A DNA stretch of 64,000 bases from Paratinospora sagittata (taxonomy: Eukaryota > Streptophyta > Magnoliopsida > Ranunculales > Menispermaceae), in assembly GCA_035771175.1 (NCBI GenBank), contig CM069592.1:42436495-42500494 (forward strand). Reading direction: 5' to 3'. The position numbers and the translations under genes are program-made. Within the stretch, counting starts at the first letter, position 1, and each line of letters starts with the position of its first letter. This document shows, one piece after another, positions 25,867 through 38,772 of this stretch. A model generated the notes under the pieces. The model was not told the origin of the DNA and made no database searches. It saw only the letters and a list, made by a program, of their open reading frames with translations.

Positions 25867-28493
25867 TCAGCGAGTTTTGCTCTTTTTCTGGACTTGGGTC
25901 TCTGATGCAGCACAAATCTTCTTCCAGCTTCTTATAACAATCAGTGTTGGGATAAGAATCCAAAAAGAATTTGCAAAAACATAGTACGCGTAGTAATGGT
26001 ATGGACTTGCAGCAAAGTTGTCTCCGTCCAAGATTGAAGTAATGAAATATACAGCAGTACCATAAAGCTGGCCCAGAGAGATGGCAACTTGTAGTATTTC
26101 TCTGTATGATGCTCTTCTGGCTATAGCATACCTGCCAGCATAGAAATCATACATGGAAAAAAATTTCAAGTTCCTTTCTTAATCAACATTCAACATTGAT
26201 CACTCAAAAGTAAAGTAATTTTAATAATATTTCAGCATCAAACTCTAACCATTGTAATATAGTTAAGTGGCATATGATACACAAGATGTCAAGGTGGAGC
26301 CATGGCTGTCAAAATCGTGAATTGGAAGCAAATTGTTCCGAGGTTTGATGAATCAAATCGGGATTCGAATCGTGAATCTTAAGATTCACAATCTATATTT
26401 GAAATGAATCATATATTTGTTATATTAAGTATCTATAGAGTTATAAAAACATTAATGATTTTTAGCAAATTAATGATTCGAACCAATTCACTACGATTCA
26501 CTTATGATTCATTACCGATTCGCACCAACTTACCTACAATTCATACCGATTCACTTACGATTTATAGGTATAGTGATTCAGGAATCTTATTCGAATCGTT
26601 TTGGGATGAATCGAATCGTGAATCATACGATTTAGCTATTTTGAATTGCAATTCTGACTACTATCGTGGAGCAAAGGTGTGTTTTGGTGTCATTGCCTAT
26701 GAATTCATCACACGGAATAAGTATTCATCTCTTCTTTAGAGGAGAGGAAACCCTTCAACACCTACCTAGGAATGACTACGAGCAAACGCGATTGTAATTA
26801 TTCAAGCCAAGTAATATCCTTGAACAGATATAAACTTAAGGAAGACATAAATGTATCATTATATGCTCTTAAATGATGTCTTACACGGCAAGAAGGCATG
26901 CTGGACCCTCTAGAGCTGCAGTAATTCCTTCAACAGTAACAATTGCAGCATCCCTTGCAGCATATCTGGAATCACCTTTGCTGTATTCTTTCCCTGCAAC
27001 ATTTTGAGCAACAGTTCAAGAAAAAAACTCAAGCCAATCATAAATGAATAGCCAAAGTTAATATACCATGGCATAAATCTGAAACACAAATAAAATAACT
27101 TACACACTTCTGCCAGGTAACAAGCAGTCTTCTCCTTGTAGAACTCAGGAGAGAAGGCAAAAAAGCCCTCGAGGATTATGTGGGTCAGACCAGTAAATGC
27201 CCACCAGCACATAAGCAGTCTTTCTATCTTCAATAGTTTGGGAAAGCGCCCTAGCATAAGGGAAATTTTCAAAAATCAGAAAACACTGCATATGAGTCCA
27301 ATTTCAGTCCTATACCCTCTTTTTATGAATGCTAGAGCAAGAAATGGAACCATGAACGAGAGAGGCTGATATTACGCCTCTGGTTTTTTTTTTTTTTTTT
27401 TTTTTTTCTGAATCATGTTTTGACATAGAGTAAAGAATCAAGAAAGAAAAACATGGTAGCTATTGATCAACAATAGGTAGGCATATGGTTATAGATCCAG
27501 ATGAATGGATCTGGATTGAGCAAATGACAAGATAACTAGTGGTGAGCAAACCAAAACAGACGCCATAAAAAATTGAAGTAGTCAATAGCTGGAGAAAAGA
27601 AAATAAGAGAACAAGTTATGAAGATTCCCATTCTAAAAATGCTAGTGAGCATCTCATGAAGGGCTCCCAAAATAGAATAGATCTGATGATTCAAACAAAG
27701 CAGAAAATAACCATATGATTCAAAGACATTTTTCATATTCTCTAAATCTCAAAGGATCTAGTTTAAGCAGTTGTCTGTCTATCCATGAAAAGTGGTTTCA
27801 TGTTGAGTTATATAACTGGCTGCTGTATTTGTAAAGCTTACAACTGAGGGTAGTGAATACTGATAACATGGGCAAATACATGAATCCTTTTTTTTTGGGT
27901 TGGGATTATAGAATTGGAAGAGAATGAAAAAGACTACATCTTTACAGGATAAATTATGCGAGGCTAATGTGTGAAGCGGTGGTATGACACTGAACAACCA
28001 CGAAATTGTGATATTAAAGCAAAGATTCATAAATACTAGTCTTGGAGTTTTCGAAGTTCACATCTAGGAGTAAGTGTTTTTAGTAGAGTGGGAAAAAAGA
28101 GGAGTGGAGAGACTACTAATCCTCTCATTCCCACCTATTGACTGTCTCTTGGGAAATGCAGTAAAGGGGCCATAGATCTAAATTAAGTGGAGTAGTTAGG
28201 CCCCAGAAACAAAGGGCATAAAGCAAAATGGAAAAATCAAGGATCCGAAGCAACGGCCAAAGGTGCAAGCTTGCAGTATTTACAATAAGAGACTATTGTG
28301 AAAATAGAAGTAAAGAAGAAAGGGAAGAGATTTAGATACCTGAAATAAACCAGATGAGGGAAACGAGGAGCAAAGAAGAGGAGGCGTAAACGGCGATGAT
28401 GGTGGAGGGAGGGAGGAGACCGGGCACAAAATCAGGGAGATTTAGATCCCTCGGAACGTATGGGTGACTGTGAGACGCTTCTGTTGCTTCCAT
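25867..28493 (-). CDS. HYD1: 3-beta-hydroxysteroid Delta8-Delta7 isomerase (EBP, HYDRA1)
   Basis: Four exons on the minus strand: 28493-28340, 27250-27104, 26993-26885 and 26131-25867. They join to 224 residues (Arabidopsis HYD1 has 223), with GT-AG introns at phases 1, 1 and 2. The enzyme is an ER membrane protein that shifts the sterol C8=C9 double bond to C7=C8 in phytosterol synthesis. Recognisable segments are [11 protein letters not shown] at the N-terminus, [17 protein letters not shown] (residues 64-80, with H75 and E79 at the positions of the catalytic His/Glu of animal EBP), [20 protein letters not shown] and [18 protein letters not shown]. The C-terminus is lysine-rich (KKSKTR), a plausible ER-retention tail. 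The last intron is enlarged by a hAT-like MITE, and a T tract lies in intron 1 near 27387-27408. Confidence 0.95.
26301..26665. mobile_element. hAT-like MITE inside the last HYD1 intron
   Basis: Ends form imperfect inverted repeats: CATGGCTGTCAAAATCG on the left, and GATAGTAGTCAGAATTG as the reverse complement of the right. Flanks carry the direct repeat GTGGAGC (26294-26300 and 26666-26672), 7 of an expected 8 bases. The inside is rich in GATTC/GAATC palindromes and has no coding capacity. Confidence 0.7.
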
Positions 28494-28900
28494 TTTCGCC
28501 GCAACTCACCTCTGATCTTTCTCCGAACTCCACAGGGGTCGTCGCGTCAAGGTGGAGTTGGGATTTCCACACTAAAATAATTTGAAGTAGGGATTTCCGC
28601 ACTGACTAGTTTAAGAGAACGAATCCACTTCTCGCCTCCTCTCCTACTTGAATAAAAAAAAAGTTCCTTTCTTTCCATATAATGTAAAATTCTCTTTTCA
28701 CACGGAGGCCTCGTCTTTTTGCCTATTAATCCAACAAACCCGATCTTTTTGGTTTGAATGGAGTTGGATTTCGTGTATACGTGGAATTGGGTTAAGATGG
28801 GTTTCGAAATTTGTAATCCGATCATGTTTAAGTTTGGGTCTAACATTTTATAATTAACTCAAACTCATCCCAACCAACCAGAACTAATAAAATTAATAGT

Positions 28901-30036
28901 AGTTGGTGGGTACAACTCCATATCGAATACGTCTTCTTTTAAATTAAAACACATAAGAAGTCTCGCTTACACTAGCAAGAGACATTTTTCTAAGAAGAAA
29001 AATAAAACTTTCGAGACTTATTTTTATGACATGCTCTACGTGGGCGCCCATAGACAATATCTTATGACATATGAGGCGGGCCGCATCCGTATGAAATGCT
29101 AAGACCGAGGGCCTACTGTTGGCGGGTTCAACTCTAGTGATTAGTTTTACATCGACTATCTATTCTTCCAAACTAAGACACATAAAAAGTCTTACCCCCT
29201 CACATTAACAAGATGTAGGGGTGTCATTTAGTTCGATTTGGATCAATTTAGACCCCAAATCAAAGAAGCATCAGTTTGAATTTTGCCAAACCGAAATCGA
29301 ATCAATCCTAATCCCTAAACCGAACCAATCCTGTTTGGATTGATCGGTTTCATTTTTTTAACCTGTAAAATTTATTTTTTATTAAATAATAGTATAACAA
29401 CAACATCAAATGATAATTTAAAAATTCAAAATCTACGTCAAAATATTTATGATCTAACATACATGCAACAATAGTATTATTTTTTACTATAAAGATAAAA
29501 AATGATCAATTTACATCTCATCTCCTAAACAAAATTAAATAAAGTACAACAAAAACTATTAAAGTTTAATTACAAACATCCTTCTCAAAATCAATTCTAA
29601 ATCAAGTTTAGCGTAAGAGAAGAAATGAAGATTAGGAGAGAAAAAAATAGAAGAAATGGGGTTAGCATTAATATAATTTTATCCTTACATCGGTTCGGTT
29701 CGGTTTATCGTTAATTTTTTAGACCTCAATCCGCAAACCAAACCGAATCGATCGATTTTTAAAAAGTCCAAACCGAAATCGAACCGATTAAGGTAAAAAA
29801 CTGAACCTAACCAAAACACCGGTTTAGTTTCGCCGTTTAGACCAATCCACTAACGCCCCTAGTAAGAGGCCTTTTCTTAAGGAGAAAAATAAAATTCTCT
29901 GGGACTTGCCTTTATAACATGCTCTATATGGACGCCCACAAGCACAATGACCCAACTTAGAGGCCGACCAAACTCGAAGGCCCGTAGGAGGGATAATATC
30001 TTGTAACATGTGGGTGAGCCAAAATTGGCTTCAACA
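28901..30036. mobile_element. TRIM-like element: two adjacent LTR-like units with 5-bp target duplication
   Basis: Two related units, starting at 28901 (AGTTGGTGGG) and 29117 (TGTTGGCGGG), share an ACACATAA(A/G)AAGTCT segment, an AAGGAGAAAAATAAAA-like segment and ACATGCTCTA(C/T). The second ends CTTCAACA at 30036, giving TGTTG...CAACA termini. The whole is flanked by ATAGT at 28896-28900 and 30037-30041. No coding or clear primer-binding site was seen between the units. This looks like a terminal-repeat retrotransposon in miniature with little or no internal part, or two tandem solo LTRs. Confidence 0.65.
29216..29861. mobile_element. hAT-type MITE nested in the second TRIM unit
   Basis: Starts TAGGGGTGTCATTTAG and ends in the inverted form (CTAACGCCCCTA). 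The inner part is full of CGGTTCGGTT/AACCGAACC motifs that can pair. Flanks ACAAGATG and GTAAGAGG fit a diverged 8-bp target duplication: the undisrupted TRIM unit at 28976 reads GCAAGAGA there. The same TIR family occurs at 48716-49232. Confidence 0.75.
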
Positions 30037-30041
30037 ATAGT

Positions 30042-31173
30042 TATTACTCGTTATTTTCATCATAAATGTTTACCATAATTGAATTAGCCAAAATTTTATA
30101 TAATAAATAATATGAAAGAAATCATTTTAATAACTATCATAATATTTGTATTTAACTTAAAAATAATTTTATAAAGTGTTATTTATAATCTATAGATATA
30201 TTAACTAGATTAAGTAATTTTATAATCAACATATTAGGTAGACTAACCCCGCCAACCTAGTCCAAACCAACCTAAAGTTATTGAGTTGAATTAGGTTAAA
30301 ATCTTTTTAACCGGAACTTAATTGCATTAGGCTGATATTTGACTGAAATCCGATCTGACCCAACCTAACCTAATCCATATGAACACCCTCGATTACCATC
30401 ATCACGACCAACTTCCAATATTTTATTTATGTATTTATTTAATTTCTTTGTCCTTTTCACATGATGATGATGTATACCCCTAAAGACATAAGTTGTGGAG
30501 ATCATTTATAAATACGCATTATATGGATTTTGTTTTAAGGGTTAAATGTTGGAGTAATTTTATTGATTCTTTTTATTAATTAAGAAACAACCAGCACACA
30601 TGAATTGCCTCATTAACTTCTTGTGGTACAATAATAGATTAGACCATATATATGGTTGGCTAGCTAAGCTCTTTTTACGAATTAATGTCATTATAAATGT
30701 TAAGTGTCCAATTGTATTACTAATGTAAATCTAGTGATTGTCCATGGTAATAATAGCACAAGTGGAGCCTTAAAATATTCATTATGTAGATAAGATACTA
30801 TATATATTATTCGTTATTTTAAGTAAAAATAAAATAAAAAACTATGAAAGAGTAGAAGCAAACTAAATCTTTCTTTTTTCTTTAAAAAAATATTTTGTCA
30901 TGTCCACTTGATAGAGGTCTTGTGGCCTCTTGGCTTTATAATAGTACTTGGATTCACATGTATATATGAAGTTTCCTTTTAGCCAACGAATCTCTGATCA
31001 ATTAGTTCCTTATTCAATTTAATGAATTTGTGATCGTGCAATATAATAAAGCTCTTTGGCCCCATGAAGATTCGTGTTCCCATAGTAGTGATGGCGTTGA
31101 CTTTATGGGGTGACTATTATGTTCTTCAAAAGTCATTATTCTAAGTTGAGCATATTATTAGTAATGCTATACT

Positions 31174-31209
<36 letters not shown>

Positions 31210-33312
31210 TTTATCTAAAATTAGGTAACCTCGTTGGTCGCAAAACAAGGTATAAATTACGATTAAAGGGCAAGATTTTAATTTTGAGTCTAAGTTCTTG
31301 CCTATGTCTATACACCTACTTTAAAGAGGAACTGTTCAATGTCACGTATTATTTTCGACTCTAAAATAATCGTCTCTGTAAAAAAGGTTAGTAGGGATAT
31401 TGGGGGTCAAAGACCAAAAAAAAAAAAATACATTACTTTTATATACCATTGAATTATTTCGAATAATGTATTGATACATAATTTAAGACAATTCAACTAT
31501 GCGTTAACGATGATATATACTTTAAATGTATAAAATGAATGTGACTTTAGCATTTTCTTATTCGATGTATAGCTAGGGCTCTTTTCTTTTTTTCTTTCAT
31601 ATATTCTTTGAGTAACTTTAGCCCACTCTCTAATTACATGGACCACCCAATATATTGACGTTTAAGACCTGAATGCATTAGTTTCTACGATTTTAAGCAA
31701 ACTTAATTATAAGGATGTGTTTGTCTTTTTTTCGGTTGGTTCTTAAGATAACTCAGCCACTAGGGCCGCAGGAAGCAGACATTACAAGCATCAGCTAACA
31801 GAAACGGTAAAAAGGCCCATGGGAGGAGCATGAAGAACAGTGATCCTTGAGGGGATGTGATTTAAGACCCTTTTGTATATAGTGTTTTATGATATGAATG
31901 GATTACCATTCCATTATAACATGTGATGCATTTAACACAAGTAAAGATAATTTTTGATTAACATCATCATCAACAACTTGTGCCAATATTTGGCATTTTG
32001 ATTAAGATGCTCATGCCAATGAGGGCTTGACAAAAGATAGAGAAAGAAGAGACAAATATTAATATTTCAAATGCTAATAACAACACACGAATTCAAGATC
32101 TTTTACAAAATTAAGGCTCAGATACCATATTAAAAATTACTAAAAAGCTAAAAGCTATAGTACTTGATAAGTTAAAGCTCAAGAATGAATATCAAACAAT
32201 TATTAACAGTACTCGTGACCTCAAAGTTTACATTCAATGTGTTAAACCATTGAGCTAAGGTTCAACCGCTTTGTACGTCCACCTTGTCTCTGTGGTCCCC
32301 TAGGACTACTACTTGCTAGTGCTTTGAGCCTTCATAATTCTGAAAAATATTCATAATGTTGTTGGCAAGATATATATAATCTAGAAAGGAAGAACTAATG
32401 TAATCTTGTGACAAAAAGAATTTTGATGCTTATAATTCCATCACATTGAAGAATCAAAACGTGTTGAAGATGCTCTTGGATAAGTATTGGTGGGCCTCAA
32501 AATAAAAAAATAATGGATCATGAGCAGAAACTGCATAATGAGCGAGAGAGTTGACAAACAATTAAGATAAAGAAGAATTGGAATAATGCATGTATGGCAA
32601 CGCAAATTGCTCTTGAATGTCACCTCTGCCATTTGCAAGAAACTAGTCCTATATAAACCCTTGAAGATGTTAAGTGGGCAAGCTTCCAGTGTCCAGATGT
32701 TTGATGCTTCTGGTAACATTGTTGACTGGTGTTCACAGTCATAATTCATGTCTGGTTGTTGCTTTGGTGGATTAGAAAATGGAAACCAGAAAACTGAGAT
32801 GTTTCCTCTGTATCTCCCTCAAAGGCCTCCAACTAAGACTTTGGAAAAGATCAATCTATTTTGTTTGTTTCTTTTTAATGAATCCTAACAAGTGTGTTGG
32901 AGGTTCTTATGGGTGGAGATACAGAGAAGGCAACTCAATGCTAAGGATATTGTGGTGGTTTTTAGTTTGGTCTTTTGCACTTCACTTCTCAGGTATACTA
33001 GTCCTTCAGTACTCAAGTCTCAATGCATCAATACATACGTATGGAACAGTATTTGCATAGTTTGGCTACTGTAACTTCTACTCTACCAAATCAATAAACT
33101 GGAGATTATAATGAACTCCTATTAAGATGGCATTTTTCAATTAAAAACAGAAGTGCTTCCCTATGATTAGATAAATGTAAAAGACAGGAGAAACAAACTA
33201 CTATGATGCTATCACAATTATATAGTAAATATGTTTTTTTTTTTTTTTTGAGAAGAAACAAGATAAAATGTAATAAAGGAATTATATGGTAACTATGTTG
33301 AACTTGCATGTC
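30042..33312. other. intergenic, no supported gene
   Basis: AT-rich sequence with a (TA)n tract at about 31180-31204 and an A tract near 31418. The block at 30240-30395 is rich in AACCTAA/TTAGGTT motifs and ends AACACCCTCG, which could be a fragment of another MITE. Short frames at 32441-32749 (-) and 32779-33060 (+) lack recognisable domains. Confidence 0.35.
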
Positions 33313-35438
33313 TCAACCGCGATGACTTAACCATCCTGAACGCAGGGTCTGCTGCCGTTCTGAATAGCTTAATCCAATTGTGTGGCCATCACAGCTCCTC
33401 TCCTCCCCAATTCCAAGTTGCCCACCAGGCCCAACACCTAAGAAATCAACGGTTGTTCTTTCATTTCCACTCACTAACATTCCCAAAGAGTTATCATGAG
33501 TGACACCATTTTCCATGGGAGAGTTGAAGAACCCACCCTGAACTACAGCTGAATCAGGCTCCCACTGCTTCTCAAATGCATTTTGGTCTAAGTGTAAACC
33601 ATTTGTAAGTGCCATGTTATGATTGACAGTGGCAGAAGCCTCCTGTGCCACCGATCCTTGCGAGTTCATTGTGCTACAAGAGTAGCCTGTGAATCCTCTC
33701 AGTAGAATAGGGGATATTTCATTATCACTAATCTTTGAACCCATCTCAGCTGCTTTCTGTAACAAAGCAGTGGCAGACATGGACGGGTAGCTCATTGCAA
33801 TATTAGCATTTCTCGACACACTTGAAGAGCTAAAACCTGATAAAGTAGCTCTTGCCGCATTGGGGTTGAAATTAGCATCTGAATTGCAAGAAGAGAATGT
33901 GAGACCAGCACTAGAATTCAAAAACAAAGGTTGCTGATTAGAGATGGAGAGAGCAGTTGCACTTGCAAAGGAACTAGTGACAGGCATGGAAGAAGAGAAC
34001 GATTCTGGGGATTGGCTCTGGAATGTTGCTCCCATGGCATGACCAAGGCTCTGGTTTACCCTGTTGTTCTCTTCAGCCAAAGCGTCACAGAAGGCTCTAT
34101 GAGTCACAAAGCTATCCTTCCTGCACATATAATTCAGAGTTTTGTGAACATAAACAATTGTCAAGTGAAGTACCATGAGAAAAGATAGTGTATGTAACAA
34201 TATGTGTGTGTTTGTATATACATATAAGTATGTACCGAGAGAAAAGAGTTCCACAATCACAACGATATTCTCTGGTGCCGCAAATCTTAGAATGGGCCTT
34301 CCAGTCGGACTGAACAGCATAACGCTTGGAGCACTTGTCGCACTTCCATTTCTTTTCGCCATGTTTTCTACAGAAGTGTTTTTTAATGCCAGTAAGGTCG
34401 CCAAGGGCCCGGCTTGGTTCACGGTGAATGCAAGTTAGGACGGGGCAGATGTAGACTCTTTTCTTGACTTCAGTGCTTGGCCTCTGTTTGAGCTTCCAAG
34501 GAAGATTGTGGCCTCTCCGGTGAAGCTGAAGATTCTGATCCCTCTTGAAACCTTTGAGACATACCTCGCATATGTACCTGTTTGTTGCCATTAGAGTCCT
34601 TGGTGAAAGGGCTATAACCTCCGCATCCGGGTCTGTGAATTAAAACAAATAATGATATGTAAACCAGTTGTTCATAAGCTCAGCCTGCTGGCTGCTACTC
34701 ATCATGTTCTCATTCCTTGCCTCTATTTATTTTTCATTTTTGTATTTTATTTATATTACTATCTTCTTCTAGTTGCCATATTTTCTTTCGTTTTTTTTTT
34801 TTAAAGTATAATTGCCATATTTTCACTATCGACCTAACAATTTCATATGAGACTAAAAGGACAAAGACTCGATTAAATTTTAGATCTTAAAAACCTACAG
34901 ATATTATCATCTCAGCTTGGTGGTATATCATTCATTGAGGCAAACATAATCTTTAAGTTCATGCTAAATATGAACAATTATTTGCATTTATGCAGAGTGA
35001 ATCCATGAATGAAATTAGCAATACATGACCTTCTCTAAGTACATAATGGTTTGAGCAGCAAAGGACTGAAAAATAGATATGATATATCTCTAGCCTTACC
35101 GTAGAGATACAAAAGGTGCTTATTTTGCTACATTTCACTTGAGAGAAATTGATATATTTTTTTTTGTAGCAAATTGTTAAACGACGTTCACAATCAAGAA
35201 AGCATATATAAGAAAAACTTTGTAACGAGGATGATATCTTGCCTGGATTCCCTGGATGATTTCTTTTCTTCTTGAATACAGTTGAGTTTAATTTAGAATC
35301 ATTGTCGCCATCATTTTTCGTGGTACAAGCTCCTTTGGAAGAAGGTGGAAGAGTGCTGTTTGGGAGCATTCCTTCCTCTTCTTCTTCTTCTTCTTCTTCT
35401 TCTTCATCTTCTTCAAACTCTCGGCTGAAGTTGGACAT
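33313..35438 (-). CDS. INDETERMINATE DOMAIN (IDD) C2H2 zinc-finger transcription factor
   Basis: Three exons on the minus strand: 35438-35243, 34632-34236 and 34120-33313, giving 466 residues. A KKKRNHPGNPDPDAEVIALSP segment (basic NLS then the conserved linker) spans the exon 1/2 joint. The ID domain follows: finger 1 from C87 (CEVCLKGFKRDQNLQLHRRGH), finger 2 (CPVLTC...HFCRKH), finger 3 (CDKCSKRYAVQSDWKAH...C) and finger 4 (CDCGTLFSRKDSFVTHRAFC). The C-terminal half carries MSATALLQKAAEMG and a TVDFLGVGPG motif, typical of nuclear IDD proteins that bind DNA and interact with GRAS regulators such as DELLA and SCR. Intron 1 has a GC donor (CAG|GCAAGA) with a normal AG acceptor; this is the only joint that restores the conserved sequence. 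Exon 1 holds a GAA microsatellite encoding about 14 acidic residues (35374-35414). Subgroup not resolved. Confidence 0.93.
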
Positions 35439-38400
35439 TTTGTAAGTTCTGTATGTGCTTTACATGCATCTTGGGAAGAGAGAGGGTGTTAACATTGATA
35501 TATACCATGGAAGGTCGAAGTTGTGCTGCAGACAAAGAGAAGAAGAAATTCCTTTCCAGCCTCCATCAAAGACAACAGTCCATCTATTCATTTAATATTA
35601 TAAAAGAATTCTTTGTTGCAACATCATTAGATCATATTTCACTATTTTAGTGAAAAACAAAATATTAATCCTTTTTTCTTGAAAAAAGAAGGGTTTGGAG
35701 AGGGTAGGTGTTCTTGTCTGGTTGCAAGCTGAGATAAAAATGGTTAACTTCTCATAAATTTTCTTAAGCTTTATTTATTTATTTTTATTTTGGCCAGGTT
35801 GGAGGGGAGGAGGTATTGAAGTGCAAAAATCTTTAAATAGCTCTTTAGCTTTACCCTTGTCTTCTAATAGAAAAGGAATCAGCTAGTTGGAGGAGTTGAG
35901 ATACAATAAGATGAGAAGGGTCAAAGACAATTTAGTGAGGACAAAGAAAAGGATGCAAAAGAAGGGATCTGTCTGTAGGAAGGGATGATTTTTCATCTTA
36001 TTATCTAATGTTAAGAATGTTTGGTCTACCTGCTTTCATTTAATCCTTCATGGCCTGTTAGCATAATCGGCTTTTGTCACGCCTTCTTGTCATTTAACCA
36101 ACACAACTTAGTGAAACAAATGGAAGATCAATGCAGGCAAAAATGAGGCAGACTTACTAGGAAACTTCTTGAGAAGATATATTTTCATATCAACTCTCAA
36201 TAGTAGTTGAGATCAAAGACAATCTCCTTAATTTATCCGAACTCAAGCCCATGAATTAGGCTGGGAATGCAAGGGAAGAGGCGCAACTCGATGCTAATGC
36301 CAAATAAGTACATTGAGGGAACATAGAGACATCAATAAACATCATGGTGATTGATTTGAAAAGCCCCATATTTGAATGCACTGTAGGTTCTGCAGATAAA
36401 AGGTAAAGAAAGAGGGGATTCACAATTCATGGTTCCAGTTGATACGTTTCTAAAGTATGAAAAATAGATTTAAACAATCATATTGTATTGTAATTTTCTT
36501 GAGCTAAGCGTAGATTCAAATGTGAAAGCACGCAGGATAAATGTTTTGGATTTCCAAACTACCAATTGATAAAATCAATGCAAGAACAAAGAACCCTGTA
36601 TTGATGTCTCATGTGTTATGCAATAATGTTGAGAAGTCATAATACAGCCATGTCCGCGAGCATGTAATGTAATGGTTGATACAAACAAATAGCATAATCC
36701 CTGAGAATTGCCATCAATATGGGCAGTTGAATAGCTTGAACACATAACAAATCAAAATCCTCGTGCATCTCTCTACTGTATGTCATCTTTTTCGTAAAAC
36801 TTCATTAAAATGCAGGGAAGCGTCGCTTTACATGGTGTGAAACTGAAACACATGACATCAATAAATCTGTGTTACAAAGAACGTTCAGTAATCCTTGAGA
36901 AACCGCATACCCTAACCAGTGACAACACTCAAATTGCTAAGCACATTATATGCTATGAGATATGATCATGATCCAACAGGAGGTCTACATTCCAGCTTTT
37001 CTTCAATGCAAACACAGCAGCAGCTACAGTTTTCTGCTATAAAAGTTTTGGTGATGGACATCTTTCAAGCTTCGTGCTGTAATGCCTCCTAAGGAATTTG
37101 CAGCCTTGGTTCAGGATTCTGCATAAATACAGAAAAAAGAGAATGGATGAGGTATCTTTGAAAAATAAAGAGAAATATGGAAGATTTCAAATTCACTAAA
37201 AGAAAGGCAATTGGAAACTCAATTGCTACTGCTCTTGTCCCATCCCTTATTCATATTTTCTAAAGCATATACTGTCGACTGCTACCCATCTACAGACAAC
37301 TCCTCCTGATCTCTGGCATAGGGTGGTTTGAAAGGAGATCAGAAAATTATTGAATTGAGAAGGTCCTTAAACAATGCAGGTGTTATATATCTAAAAATGA
37401 TGTTTCTAGAGAAAGACAAATGGTAGTATGGAATTCATAAGACTAAAGTCGTTTCCTATTTAAATCAGACTTGATGTGTGCCCAAACAGTAAGAAAGCCT
37501 TCATTAGGTGGTGATTCTTCCTTTGATAAATCTTCATGTCAACCATTTGAGACTCAGGGGTGTTGTAATGCCCAGGAATTTTATTTTTTTCTACAGAAGA
37601 AAAAACAACAGAAGTTGAATCTCTAGTCTCTACATCATTTGCTTGTCCACCAAAATTTATCTTTGAAGGTTTGGGCACCCCTCAGCAAAGACTTCTGGAG
37701 TCCATTGGCCTGATTGACATCCTTAAAAGGAGGGTGGGCTTCTCGAAGGGAGGCAAGTATATCAGGCAGTCATTTGAGGATGGAGAGGAAATTGCAATGG
37801 TTGTTCTAAATATAAAAGCTTGTTTCTCCTATGGTCTAAGATTTTCCAAGGGTGAATGGGTGATTTCAGTTTAGTCTCTTGTCATCAAGTGAAAGACCAT
37901 TTTGAATTCCAATGGAAGCCGGTTCTGAAGTTCAATAGACCTCTGGTCCTTTGTGTTTGCTAGTCATGCTTCCTTGTCTGCTATCTAAACATCTTCTAGT
38001 AAGATTTTCTATAAACTCGTCAAAAGGGGAAAAACACTCACCTCCTTTATAACATCATTTTAAAAACAAGAAGCTCTATGATAAACTACGAAGCTCCTTA
38101 TATGCCATTGCCCACTTGAGGAGCAGGCCTTTGATGAAAGAATGACCAGACCAACACCCATGTCCAGACTTCAAAACTCATTACTTATCTCGAAATCTGT
38201 TCTTTCCTTCATATTTCATTATGATGTTTAATTTCTCTGGTCACTACTACTTCACTGCCATCATATGCCTCACATCACACAATAAGAATTTTATCTCCAC
38301 TCTATTCTGGTGCACACTAACATATAGGCGGGAAGTGCGATCTATCTATAACATTTTACGTCCAAAAAAAATCATTTCATGGAACCCATCTACAACTAGC

Positions 38401-38772
38401 AACAAGTGATCATAGACTCAGAATGAAGAATGCAAAACAGAAAAATTCTTAATGAGTTAAGTTTAGCATGCCCTCTACTGCATTCTAAAAGTGAGGAAAA
38501 AGAGTACATCATCATAGAAGTCAAAAAGTAATTCCAAAGAGAAGAAAAAAAAAAAAACAAGACACATCTGCATCTGTACCAATCAAGCATTGGATAAAAG
38601 ATGAAATTTTAACATTTTGCATTATATTGTTATCATGTAGCCTTCTTCAACAGGAAGTGGAGAGTCTAATTGATTGAGTAAACTGAACAAAGTAGTAGCT
38701 TAAGTGTATTAGAATTTTACACATCGTTACAGGAAATGATCCAAAAAAGAAAAGAAGAGAACCCCACCAAGA
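35439..38772. other. intergenic, no supported gene
   Basis: Holds the IDD promoter and moderately complex non-repetitive DNA. Frames at 37460-37678 (-) and 37671-37874 (+) are short and unrecognised. The final 300 bases are probably the 3' UTR of the DUF716 gene. Confidence 0.4.

Noticed and set aside
32441..33060. Frames of about 90-100 codons on both strands
   Set aside because: No domain, AT-rich composition and no supporting signals.
34112..34235. Read-through of IDD exon 2 into intron 2
   Set aside because: The continuation has no similarity, while splicing at 34236/34120 restores the fourth zinc finger.
37460..37874. Pair of small overlapping frames on opposite strands
   Set aside because: No recognisable domain, no clear start context or splice partners; kept as intergenic.
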